Assembly: GCA_022647575.1 (NCBI GenBank)
Contig: JALCKY010000001.1
Coordinates: 896,125-960,124, forward strand
Origin: Lachnospiraceae bacterium
GTDB lineage: Bacteria > Bacillota > Clostridia > Lachnospirales > Lachnospiraceae
Direction of reading: 5' to 3'
DNA: 64,000 nucleotides
The notes under the pieces are model-generated. The model was not told where the DNA came from, searched no databases, and saw only the letters and a list, made by a program, of their open reading frames with translations. The translations under genes and the position numbers were made by a program. This document shows, piece after piece, positions 24,550 through 32,796 of the stretch; position 1 is the first letter of the stretch, and the number at the start of each line of letters is the position of its first letter.

Positions 24550-25931
24550 TTATCGACCAGATACTCGGTAATATGGAATGCCGAAACCAGAAGGAACGGC
24601 ACCCAGTTTTTCTTCTTCCATCCCAGGAGCGCCCGCCAGGCCGAAAGCTGCTGCCCGGATTCCGATCTCCAACGGCTTCATTTTCTCTTTTGAAGAAGAC
24701 TTTTCCGCCACGTCCAGCCCGCCCGAAATCGTATCGAACATCTTCTCGGCTTCCCGGTAAGTCATGACTTTCGAAACAGCCCACGTCCTGGAGTCACGGA
24801 AAACATTTGCGATCATCTTCGGATAGTCTTCCTTTTTTGATTTCAGGCAGATGGGAACGCAGGCCCGAGTTCGTCGCGCAGATCTTCGCAGGCCTTGATG
24901 AACTTATCCGCCAGAATGTCATCCGTATCATCCCGGCTCTTCAAGCCCGATGGCCGACGCAAGTTCCGCCAGCTTGTCAAGGCAGGCCTTTCTCTGGTAT
25001 TTCAGTATATACGGCAGCGTAATGGCCAGCGCTTCGCCGTGCGTCACGCCGTAAAAAGCACCGATCGTATGGGCGAATGAATGCCCGTAGCCAAGCGTCT
25101 CGGCATTGATTGCGACGCCGCCCAGATAAGCCGCCTTGCACATGGCCTGCCGTGCCTCGGCGTCGGACGGTTCCTTCATGACCAGCGGCAGGTACTTGAA
25201 GACCATCTTGACGCATTCCAGGCTCGCATCCGCCTGGTCTCCCTTCGGCGTGATGCAGGAGCAGTAGGCCTCGATGCCGTGGCTCAAGGCATCGTAGCCT
25301 GTCATGGCCGTAACGGAAGAAGGCGCCTTGACCGTCAGTTCGGAATCCAGGACAATCATGACAATGTCCGCGAAAAAGGTCAGTCCCGTATGCTTGATGT
25401 GCGTCTCATCTTCGCTGATGACGACACCGAGCGTCGTCTCGGCTCCGGTCCCGGCCGTGGTCGGGATCGTAATCAGGGGCACTGCCTTAACCGTCGGTTC
25501 TACCGGATTCAGGACCAGCCTCTTCGGCGTGATATCCGGATCCCGCACGCAGCCCGAAATCAACCTTGGCGTGCATCCAGGACGGATCCTCCGCCCAGGG
25601 CAATGATGCAGTTGCAGTCGCTGTCTCAGCGCAGCTTCCTTTCCTTCCTGCACATTGGAGAAGGTCGGATTCGGAAGTACTCCGTCAAAGATTTCCACGG
25701 AAATGTCTTCTTTTTCAAGGGAGTCCAGCAGTTTATCGGCCAGTCCCAGTTTGCGGACCGTAGGCATCCGGTGATCAGAAGGATTCGGTTATAGCCCTGC
25801 TTACGGCAGTAGCTTCCGACCTCTCCGCGGACACCCGGTCCTTCCAGCATCTTATGCGGCTTATCCTTCATAAAACCCGCCGCTGCTTTCAGGACCTCAG
25901 GATAGATGCTTCTCAAAAAGTATGTGCTCAT
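24550..25931 (-). pseudogene. Iron-containing alcohol dehydrogenase, frameshifted
   Basis: A group III Fe-dependent alcohol dehydrogenase spread over several frames. It starts MSTYFLRSIYPEVL after AGGAGG, then shifts near 25,770, again around 25,560-25,640 (two compensating shifts through the GGGS nucleotide-binding region), near 24,930 and near 24,840-24,875. The central part (PTTAGTGAETT, DALSHGIEAY with metal ligands, GYGHSFAHTIGAFYGV) and the last part (MIANVFRDSRTWAVSKVMTY) are well conserved. About 58 extra residues follow the usual end. Several indels are single bases next to homopolymers, so sequencing error is possible. It directly precedes the aldehyde oxidoreductase gene. Confidence 0.82.
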
Positions 25932-25975
25932 GGCAAATACCTCCTTTAGGAAATTCAAACGGGGATGCTGATTCA

Positions 25976-25984
25976 ATTATATCA
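25976..25984 (-). promoter_or_regulatory. Extended -10 promoter of the AOR operon
   Basis: On the minus strand the sequence TGATATAAT is a consensus extended -10 (TGn plus TATAAT), 45 bases before the dehydrogenase start codon. No -35 hexamer is visible at the usual distance, which suggests dependence on an activator. Confidence 0.65.
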
Positions 25985-26022
25985 GATTTCATAAAAAAGG
26001 AATCCTTCTGTCTCCGATTTAT

Positions 26023-26041
26023 ATACTTTTCACAAAAGTAT
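26023..26041. promoter_or_regulatory. Perfect palindrome, candidate operator
   Basis: ATACTTTT-CAC-AAAAGTAT is a perfect 8-3-8 inverted repeat centred about 51 bases upstream of the AOR operon -10 box. The position fits an activator site. It also forms the T-rich end of the neighbouring terminator, so its arms may be under two constraints. Confidence 0.5.
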
Positions 26042-26069
26042 CCGGACACATCATGTGATATGTCCGGAT
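26035..26069 (-). terminator. Terminator of the hydrogenase-adhE-kinase operon
   Basis: On the minus strand a 13-bp stem with one mismatch (arms 26057-26069 and 26040-26052, loop ACAT) is followed by ACTTTT. The T run is short. It lies 45 bases after the kinase stop codon. Confidence 0.6.
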
Positions 26070-26113
26070 ATTCCGAATTTTATTTGTTCATTTATTTTAT
26101 TTATAAAATCGCC

Positions 26114-26869
26114 TCACTGATATTCCGCAACGCTGATCCATTTCATCAGCAGCTCTGCCTCTTCCGCCTTATGCTTCGTCAGTTCGCCGGCCGCCACGAT
26201 CGGCAGCCATTTCTGGACATACTGGATGGCCGTATCGGATTTTCTGCAGAAGGTCTTCAGATAATATTCTGCTTTCTTCGGGTCGGTCAGCGAGAAGCGC
26301 ATATAGGTGATGGCCGCATCCGCGCCTGCATTTCCCTGAGTGGCATGTGCCCAGTCCAGGATCTGGTAATTGCCCTTTTTGTCGATGACGACATTGGACG
26401 GAACGAAATCGCCGTGGCAGAGTTTCGTGTGGCGCGGCATTCCGCGAAGTCTCTGAAGAAGTTCATAGCGCGTGCTGGCATCGATCTCCTTCAGGGAATT
26501 GATTTCATCTGCCATCTTGTCCTGCGTGTTGCGGAGATGGTACGCGCGGTACTTGTTGACATCCAGCTGGATATCCACCAGCTGGTCGATGTACTTCTTC
26601 CAGGAGCGCGGGTTCTTCTTCATCAGTTCTTCCAGGGTTTCTCCCTCGGCATACTCCAGGGTCAGAGCCCACTGTCCGTCTTCGAAAGTAACGCCCTTCA
26701 CGGCCGGCACCGGAAGACCCGCTTCCTGTACGTAGGAATGAATCAGGGCTTCGTTGAATACAGCTGAAGCCGGATGTCCCTTCTGAAAAAGCTTGACGGC
26801 ATTGCTGCCGACGCGGTAGACCGTCTTGTTCGGACGCTCGGTGATAATCTGTTTTCCGGTCATCTTCAT
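26114..26869 (-). CDS. Aminoglycoside/choline-kinase-like phosphotransferase
   Basis: A 251-residue protein of the APH/choline kinase fold. The catalytic loop is LCHGDFVPSNVVID (the HxDxxxxN pattern) and the magnesium-binding loop is ILDWAHATQGNAGAD. An N-lobe lysine is in NAVKLFQKG and the acidic TLEYAEGETLEELM segment matches the hinge. The substrate is unknown. The start at 26869 has GGAG eight bases upstream inside adhE, and its ATG overlaps the adhE stop, so it is translated by coupling with a fermentation enzyme. Nothing suggests antibiotic resistance specifically. Confidence 0.8.
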   Translation of the reverse strand: MKMTGKQIITERPNKTVYRVGSNAVKLFQKGHPASAVFNEALIHSYVQEAGLPVPAVKGVTFEDGQWALTLEYAEGETLEELMKKNPRSWKKYIDQLVDIQLDVNKYRAYHLRNTQDKMADEINSLKEIDASTRYELLQRLRGMPRHTKLCHGDFVPSNVVIDKKGNYQILDWAHATQGNAGADAAITYMRFSLTDPKKAEYYLKTFCRKSDTAIQYVQKWLPIVAAGELTKHKAEEAELLMKWISVAEYQ

Positions 26870-29487
26870 AATGAATACTCCTTTCCGTAGTAAGCCATCA
26901 GGTAGATTTCTTTCATTTCCTTGATGAGCGGGTATCTCGGATTCGCGCCCGTGCACTGATCATTGAAAGCGGCTTCGGTCATTTCATCCAGCGTATCCAG
27001 GAAATATTTCTCATCCACGCCGTAGTCCCGGATCGTCTTCTTGATGCCGATGGCTGCCTTGAGCTCCTCGACCTTTGCAATCAGTTTCTCAAAGACTTCC
27101 TGGTCATCCTTTCCGGTAATGCCGTTGTAGCGGGCAATTTCACAGTAGCGTTCCAGCGTGTGCGGATACTGATACTGCGGGAAGGTTCCCATCTTCGTCG
27201 GCACCGGATCTGCATTGAAGCGCATGACATACGTCAGCACAAGCGCATTGGCGATGCCGTGCGCAATATGATGATAAGCGCCCAGCTTATGCGCCAGAGA
27301 ATGGTTCAGGCCGAGGAAGGCATTCGCAAAGGCCATGCCTGCCATGCAGGAAGCCTGGGCCATCTTGTCACGGGCTGTCGGATCGGCCGCGCCCTTTTCA
27401 TAAGCGGACGGCAGATAGTCGAAGACATTCTTCGTTGCCTTGAGTGCCATGCCGTCGGTGAAGTCGGAAGCCATGACAGAAACATAAGCTTCAAAGGCAT
27501 GCGTCAGGACATCGATGCCGGATGCGCTCGTCAGACCCTTCGGCTGGTTCATCATATTGTCCGTATCGACAATGGCCATGTTCGGCATCAGCTCGTAGTC
27601 CGTGATCGGGTACTTCGTGCCTGTCGCTTCATCGGTAATGATTGCAAACGGCGTGACTTCGGAACCTGTTCCGGAAGAAGTCGGGATGGCGACGAAGTAC
27701 GCTTTCTCTCCCATCTTCGGGAAGGTGTAGATTCTCTTGCGGATATCCATGAAGTCCATCGCCATGTCTTCGAATTTGAGTTCCGGATGTTCATACATGA
27801 CCCACATGATCTTTGCGGCATCCATCGGGGAGCCGCCGCCCAGGGCAATGATGCAGTCCGGTTCAAAAGCGGCGAGCTGCTTCAGTCCTTCCCGTGCGCA
27901 TCCCAGCGTCGGGTCCGGAGCTACGTTGAAGTAGCAGGCGTGCTGGATTCCCATTTCGTCCAGTTTCTCTTCAATGGCTTTCACATAGCCGTTCTTGTAG
28001 AGGAACGAATCGGTAACGATGAAGCATTTCTTTTTATGCATGACCGTTCCGAGCTCATCCAGGGCAACCGGCATGCAGCCTCTCTTGAAATAAACCTTCT
28101 CAGGGGTACGGAACCAAAGCATATTCTCTCTCCTCTCGGCTACGGTCTTGATGTTCAGAAGATCCATCGGAGTTACGTTGTGTGAAATCGAGTTGCCGCC
28201 CCAGGATCCGCATCCCAGTGTCAGCGACGGATCCAGCCTGAAGTTGTAAAGGTCTCCGATGCCGCCCTGTGAAGAAGGGGTATTGATCAGGATGCGGCAG
28301 GTCTTCATGCGTTCTGCGTGCTCCGCCATCTTTTCCTTCTCATCGGTATTGATGAAGAGGGAAGAACTGTGGCCGTAGCCGCCGTCCGCAATCAGACGCT
28401 CTGATTTTTCCAGCGCATCCTCAAAGTCCTTTGCGCGGTACATGGCAAGGACCGGAGAAAGTTTCTCGTGGGCAAATTCTTCCGTCGGCTCGACGGACTC
28501 CACTTCGCCGATCAGGATCTTGGTCTTTTCCGGAACCTTCACGCCGGCGATTTCCGCAATCCTGTAAGCGCTCTGTCCGACGATTTTCGCGTTGACAGCA
28601 CCGTTGATGATAATCGTTTTGCGGACCTTGTCCATTTCCCCGTCTTTCAGGAAATAGCAGCCGCGTGCCTGGAATTCTTTTCTGACCTGATCATAAATAT
28701 CATCCAGCACCGTCACGCTCTGCTCGGAAGCGCAGATCATGCCGTTGTCAAAAGTCTTGGAATGGATGATGGAATTGACTGCGAGCAGGATGTCCGCTGA
28801 GCTGTCGATGATGGCCGGTACATTTCCCGCACCGACGCCGAGCGCCGGCTTGCCGGAGGAATAGGCCGCGTGGACCATTCCCGGGCCGCCTGTTGCCAGG
28901 ATGCAGTCCGCTTCCTTCATGACCGCGTTCGTCAGTTCCAGCGACGGCACGTCGATCCATCCGATGATGTCTTCCGGAGCACCGGCCGCGACCGCTGCAT
29001 CCAGCACCGTCTTCGCCGCCGCGATCGTGCACTTCTTTGCGCGCGGATGCGGACTGAAGATGATGGCATTTCTGGTCTTCAGGGAAATGAGGGCTTTGAA
29101 GATGGCCGTCGATGTCGGGTTCGTTGTCGGAATAACCGCGGCAATCAGCCCGAGGGGCTCCGCCACTTTTTTCATGCCGTATACGTCGTCCTTTTCAATG
29201 ACGCCGCAGGTCTTCAGCGTACGATACTTATTGTAGATATATTCGGATGCGTAGTGATTCTTGATGACCTTGTCCTCAATCACGCCCATGCCGGTTTCTT
29301 CCACTGCCATTTTCGCAAGCGGGATCCTCGCCTTGTTGGCGGCCATCGATGCTGCCATGAAAATCGCATCGACCTGTTCCTGTGTGAAATGAGAGTACTT
29401 CTCCTGCGCTGCGCGCATCCGTTTCATTTTTTCTTCCAGCGCCTCAGGTGTATCCACGATTTCTGCTGCTTTTACTTTGTCTTCCAT
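26866..29487 (-). CDS. adhE: Bifunctional acetaldehyde-CoA/alcohol dehydrogenase
   Basis: An 873-residue AdhE that reduces acetyl-CoA to acetaldehyde and then to ethanol with two NADH. The N-terminal half is a CoA-acylating aldehyde dehydrogenase (GPGMVHAAYSSGKPALGVG; catalytic cysteine in GMICASEQ). The C-terminal half is a group III Fe-ADH (IALGGGSPMDAAK, PTSSGTGSEVTPFAV, metal ligands in DVLTHAFEAY and LNHSLAHKLGAYHHIAHG). The start has GGAGG six bases upstream; the open frame is 14 codons longer. It is intact, unlike the nearby single-domain dehydrogenase. Confidence 0.96.
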   Translation of the reverse strand: MEDKVKAAEIVDTPEALEEKMKRMRAAQEKYSHFTQEQVDAIFMAASMAANKARIPLAKMAVEETGMGVIEDKVIKNHYASEYIYNKYRTLKTCGVIEKDDVYGMKKVAEPLGLIAAVIPTTNPTSTAIFKALISLKTRNAIIFSPHPRAKKCTIAAAKTVLDAAVAAGAPEDIIGWIDVPSLELTNAVMKEADCILATGGPGMVHAAYSSGKPALGVGAGNVPAIIDSSADILLAVNSIIHSKTFDNGMICASEQSVTVLDDIYDQVRKEFQARGCYFLKDGEMDKVRKTIIINGAVNAKIVGQSAYRIAEIAGVKVPEKTKILIGEVESVEPTEEFAHEKLSPVLAMYRAKDFEDALEKSERLIADGGYGHSSSLFINTDEKEKMAEHAERMKTCRILINTPSSQGGIGDLYNFRLDPSLTLGCGSWGGNSISHNVTPMDLLNIKTVAERRENMLWFRTPEKVYFKRGCMPVALDELGTVMHKKKCFIVTDSFLYKNGYVKAIEEKLDEMGIQHACYFNVAPDPTLGCAREGLKQLAAFEPDCIIALGGGSPMDAAKIMWVMYEHPELKFEDMAMDFMDIRKRIYTFPKMGEKAYFVAIPTSSGTGSEVTPFAIITDEATGTKYPITDYELMPNMAIVDTDNMMNQPKGLTSASGIDVLTHAFEAYVSVMASDFTDGMALKATKNVFDYLPSAYEKGAADPTARDKMAQASCMAGMAFANAFLGLNHSLAHKLGAYHHIAHGIANALVLTYVMRFNADPVPTKMGTFPQYQYPHTLERYCEIARYNGITGKDDQEVFEKLIAKVEELKAAIGIKKTIRDYGVDEKYFLDTLDEMTEAAFNDQCTGANPRYPLIKEMKEIYLMAYYGKEYSL

Positions 29488-29541
29488 TGAGTACCTCCAG
29501 AATATTGGTTTCAAAGTGTCGTGAAGCAATTAAAGCATGAT

Positions 29542-30093
29542 CTATACCGGCTGTTCTTTCCTGCTCCTGCTGCCGCAGTCAGCCGTGACATCGGGATCGA
29601 TGATTTCCATATCGGCATCAATATCATCATACCCCGAAATCAACTCGTTTTCAGCAATTTCTTTCATTTCCGTATCCTCTTTTGAGCGGACCGAGCAGAA
29701 ATGGACTCGCCTGTGCGCCTGCGCACCGTCAGAAGCTTTTACCCTGGCATCCTCATCCGGGTGCAGCGGATTCTCATAGATCATCCACATCGCTTTTGCT
29801 GCCGCTATGGCGCTGTCCGGTCCCATCGCGACCACCCAGTCCGGCTTGAAGGCATCCATGGCCGAGACGCCGGCCAGCACCGTTTCCAGTGACGGCTTCT
29901 CTTCGATTTTATCGAAAAGACGGATTTCCATCCCGCCCTCGTTCATGTAGTTCATCGCGTTTCCGAAATACCCGAATTCATCGAGTGCCTCGCCTCCCAG
30001 GCATACGAAGGCTTTCTGTCCGTCCAGATGCCGCAGGGCCCTCAGGGCATCCTTTGTCGTAACCATAAATTTGGGAAATGAATATTTCTTCAT
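29542..30093 (-). CDS. Truncated Fe-ADH-like protein without metal site
   Basis: A 183-residue protein resembling the N-terminal nucleotide-binding domain of iron alcohol dehydrogenases (MKKYSFPKFMVTTKDALRAL; KPDWVVAMGPDSAIAAAKAMW in place of the usual GGGSxxDxAK). A degenerate region near 130-165 ends MEIIDPDVTADC, which parallels the IVDPDLT segment of the family. The catalytic domain with the metal ligands is absent and the frame is clean, so this is not a fresh frameshift. Start chosen from AGGAGG seven bases before the second ATG. It sits between hydrogenase and adhE. It may bind nucleotide or act as a partner or regulator. Confidence 0.65.
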   Translation of the reverse strand: MKKYSFPKFMVTTKDALRALRHLDGQKAFVCLGGEALDEFGYFGNAMNYMNEGGMEIRLFDKIEEKPSLETVLAGVSAMDAFKPDWVVAMGPDSAIAAAKAMWMIYENPLHPDEDARVKASDGAQAHRRVHFCSVRSKEDTEMKEIAENELISGYDDIDADMEIIDPDVTADCGSRSRKEQPV

Positions 30094-30106
30094 CTGCATT
30101 CCTCCT

Positions 30107-31561
30107 TCATCCTGTATGCATTTCAATCTGGTCGGCTTCCTGCGCTTTCAGATTTTCGTGTACATTGTCCAGCCCGGCTTTCGCAATCATGGCATCCCGG
30201 TCCCTGCGGAATTCCGCAGGCGATTTCTGTCTTGCCGGTCCTCCGACGCAGCCGTCCGTGCAGACCATTCCTTCGATAAAGTCGTCCTGCAGCTTCCCGG
30301 CCCTGAGGAGCAGCAGCGCCTTCCTGCATTCGGCCGCACCGCTGCAGACGCTGACTTTGATTCCGGAAGGATCCCTTCCCTCCTCTTTCATGCACTGCAG
30401 CACTTCCGAAGAAACACCGCCGCTGTCGCCGAAGCGCTTGCCGAATTTCGTCGCCTGCTTCTCCCTGAACGGCTCCGCTTCGAGACGGACTCCCTTTGCC
30501 TCCAGCATTGCCAGGATTTCATCATAGGTCAGGACATAATCTGCATTTCCCTTATTGGAAATGTCCAGGGCTTCGCTCTTCTTTGCCTGGCAGGGTCCGA
30601 TAAAGACCGTGACGCAGTACGGATCCTTCTCTTTCAAAAGCCTGGAAACGGCGCACATCGGAGACACCGTCGTCGAAATCCTGTCTGCCAGTTCCGGATA
30701 ATGGAGCCGGATCATATTGACGAATGCAGGACAGCAGGAAGTCGTTTTCTTTTCGCCCCGGTCATAGGCCTCCGCCCACTCCTTCGCTTCCGCTCCTGCG
30801 GTCATGTCGCCGCCGAGGCCGAGTTCCTTCATATCCGCAAAGCCGATTTTCTTCAGGGCTGTCCTCCAGGAGTCCATCGTGATCTCCGGTCCGAACTGTC
30901 CTTCCGTCGCCGGCGCTGTCATGGCAATGACCTTTCTGCCGTTCTTGATCATATTGATGACGTCCACCATGAAGGATTTGACGCCGATGGCATCGAACGG
31001 GCAGCCGTGCGTGCACATGCCGCACTGAATGCATTTTTTCTCATCGATCGTGCAGAGTCCGTACTCATCCATGGTGATGGCATCGACCGGACAGGTCCGG
31101 ATGCACGGCCGGACGGATTCCGTAATGGCGTTGTACGGGCAGGCCTTCGCGCACATGCCGCATTCCCTGCATTTGTCATGATCGATGTGCACCCTGTCCT
31201 TTCCTTTGGAAATCGCTCCGAAATGGCAGGAATTCATGCAGGCTTTCCCCAGGCAGTTCTGGCAGTTGCTGGTTACGGTAAAACGCTGGATGGGGCAGTC
31301 TTCGCAGGCCGCGGTGATGACCTGGACGATATTCTTCGTATCGTGTCCGCTCGGGCAGATGCCCTGTGCAAGACGGATCCGCTCCCGGATGATCTCCCTC
31401 TCCCGGTAGACGCAGCAGCGAAACTGCGGCTTCGGTCCCGGAATCATTTTATAGGGAAGGGATTCTTTCTCTTCTTCCAGCTTTCCCTGCCAGGCAAGAG
31501 CTGCCACTTCCAGCAGGACTTTTTTCGTGATTTCAAATGTATCCTGATCGTTTCTGACCAT
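30107..31561 (-). CDS. [FeFe] hydrogenase, group B-like catalytic subunit
   Basis: A 484-residue monomeric hydrogenase. The N-terminal half has several cysteine motifs for [4Fe-4S] clusters, including CRECGMCAKAC and CIQCGMCTHGC. The H-cluster motifs follow: TTSCCPAFVNMI (L1), FIGPCQAKKSEA (L2) and EGMVCTDGCVGGP (L3). The L1 form SCCPAF and the domain order fit the group B enzymes of clostridia. It should reduce protons or oxidise H2 with ferredoxin. The maturation genes hydEFG are not in the window. It is downstream of a sensory hydrogenase and phosphatase in the same transcript. Confidence 0.9.
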   Translation of the reverse strand: MVRNDQDTFEITKKVLLEVAALAWQGKLEEEKESLPYKMIPGPKPQFRCCVYREREIIRERIRLAQGICPSGHDTKNIVQVITAACEDCPIQRFTVTSNCQNCLGKACMNSCHFGAISKGKDRVHIDHDKCRECGMCAKACPYNAITESVRPCIRTCPVDAITMDEYGLCTIDEKKCIQCGMCTHGCPFDAIGVKSFMVDVINMIKNGRKVIAMTAPATEGQFGPEITMDSWRTALKKIGFADMKELGLGGDMTAGAEAKEWAEAYDRGEKKTTSCCPAFVNMIRLHYPELADRISTTVSPMCAVSRLLKEKDPYCVTVFIGPCQAKKSEALDISNKGNADYVLTYDEILAMLEAKGVRLEAEPFREKQATKFGKRFGDSGGVSSEVLQCMKEEGRDPSGIKVSVCSGAAECRKALLLLRAGKLQDDFIEGMVCTDGCVGGPARQKSPAEFRRDRDAMIAKAGLDNVHENLKAQEADQIEMHTG

Positions 31562-31611
31562 GCTGTCCTTTCTCCGTCTGCACCGGTTTCTGTCTTCCGG
31601 CGCATCCGGCT

Positions 31612-32796
31612 TCAGTAGTATATGACCTTGACCGGCCGGCCGATTTCTTCAGCCGCTTTCCGGAACTGTTCGACAAGGTTCTGACGGATGTTGAGTTCCA
31701 GCGGCAGGTTCGGATTCTGATAAGCTTCGTTGACTGCCAGTCCCGCATACACGGTCAGATCCGTGCAGTCCTCGATGATCATCTTCGCCACTTCGGAAGC
31801 TCCGTTCTTTTTATCCAGCTCCTTGAAAAAGCTGTCCGAAACCTGCTCCGGATTTTTATAGGCCTTGAGGAGTTTCAGTGCCTGGCTGATGGTCAGGACC
31901 CCTTCCGTCACCAGATCGACACCGTCCATTTCTGCCTCGGGCGGGACATCCGGATCCATGCAGCCGATGGAGGAGACGTCCAGTTTCCTGTTCAGGATTC
32001 TCGCGGCAATCTGGGCGCTGGTGCCTCCGCTGATGACTCTCTTGACTTCCCCGCCGCCGGACATAAAGTCCCGCACCATTCTTTCATCATCCGAAGGATC
32101 CTTGGCCGGCCCCGTCATCACGTGCACGGGCTTCCGGTTAATGATCCGCATGCAGGCAACCGTCGTATCGTCTCCCGGCCTGCAGCCGTAAAGCTCATTG
32201 CAGGCCTCGCATACATTTGCCGCAAGCCGGATGGCGGAAAGCGTCCGCCCGTATTTCTTCAGGGCGTAGGCCGCGATATCCTTCCAGTCCCATCCGAAAT
32301 TCAGGATGCTTCCGACGCCTGCATGGATGGTTCCGTCGCTCATGATGAGGAAGGCATCCCCCGGCTTTGCTTCAAACCGGTATTCGTTGATTCTTTTTCC
32401 GGAAATGATTCTTTCTTTTCTCGGAATGTCCATCAGCTTTCCGTCGCGGATGAAAATGCATCCCGGGTTGTCGTATTCGATGAGGACCGCCTGCCCGCTG
32501 CGGAATACCTGCAGGATGGAAAAAGTCGAATAGGCCACTTTCCTGACGCTGCAGATCGGAAGCGTTGCCATGACTGTCTGCACGCATTCTTCCAGGGTGG
32601 CTCCGTTCCGGAACATCGTGCCGAGAATCTTGCTGGTCAGCGTGGAAAGGATATTCGCCTTGACGCCGCTTCCCATGCCGTCCGCCAGTATGAGGATGTC
32701 TGAATCGTCCGTCTTCAGGATCTCCACTTTGTCTCCGCAGAGTTCTTCCGAGAACTTGTTCAGGCTTTTATACGCCGTGTCGCAGGTTATGCTCAT
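31612..32796 (-). CDS. SpoIIE/PP2C-family serine phosphatase
   Basis: A 394-residue protein whose first ~225 residues form a PP2C-like phosphatase: ILILADGMGSGVKA near residue 36 holds the metal-binding aspartate and glycine motif, FLIMSDGT and PGDDTTVACMRI supply further metal ligands. The C-terminal ~165 residues are not a domain I know. Such phosphatases regularly accompany PAS-containing sensory [FeFe] hydrogenases, where they are thought to relay the H2 signal to a phosphorylated regulator. Its start overlaps the sensory hydrogenase stop by four bases. Confidence 0.87.
   Translation of the reverse strand: MSITCDTAYKSLNKFSEELCGDKVEILKTDDSDILILADGMGSGVKANILSTLTSKILGTMFRNGATLEECVQTVMATLPICSVRKVAYSTFSILQVFRSGQAVLIEYDNPGCIFIRDGKLMDIPRKERIISGKRINEYRFEAKPGDAFLIMSDGTIHAGVGSILNFGWDWKDIAAYALKKYGRTLSAIRLAANVCEACNELYGCRPGDDTTVACMRIINRKPVHVMTGPAKDPSDDERMVRDFMSGGGEVKRVISGGTSAQIAARILNRKLDVSSIGCMDPDVPPEAEMDGVDLVTEGVLTISQALKLLKAYKNPEQVSDSFFKELDKKNGASEVAKMIIEDCTDLTVYAGLAVNEAYQNPNLPLELNIRQNLVEQFRKAAEEIGRPVKVIYY

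Noticed and set aside
29488-29541. Separate Rex box or promoter for adhE
   Set aside because: No TTGTTAA-N4-TTAACAA-like site or convincing -35/-10 pair is visible in this 54-base gap, so adhE is taken as part of the upstream operon.
30071-31618. Plus-strand open frame of 515 codons opposite the hydrogenase
   Set aside because: Antisense shadow of a gene with all H-cluster motifs; no ribosome binding site.
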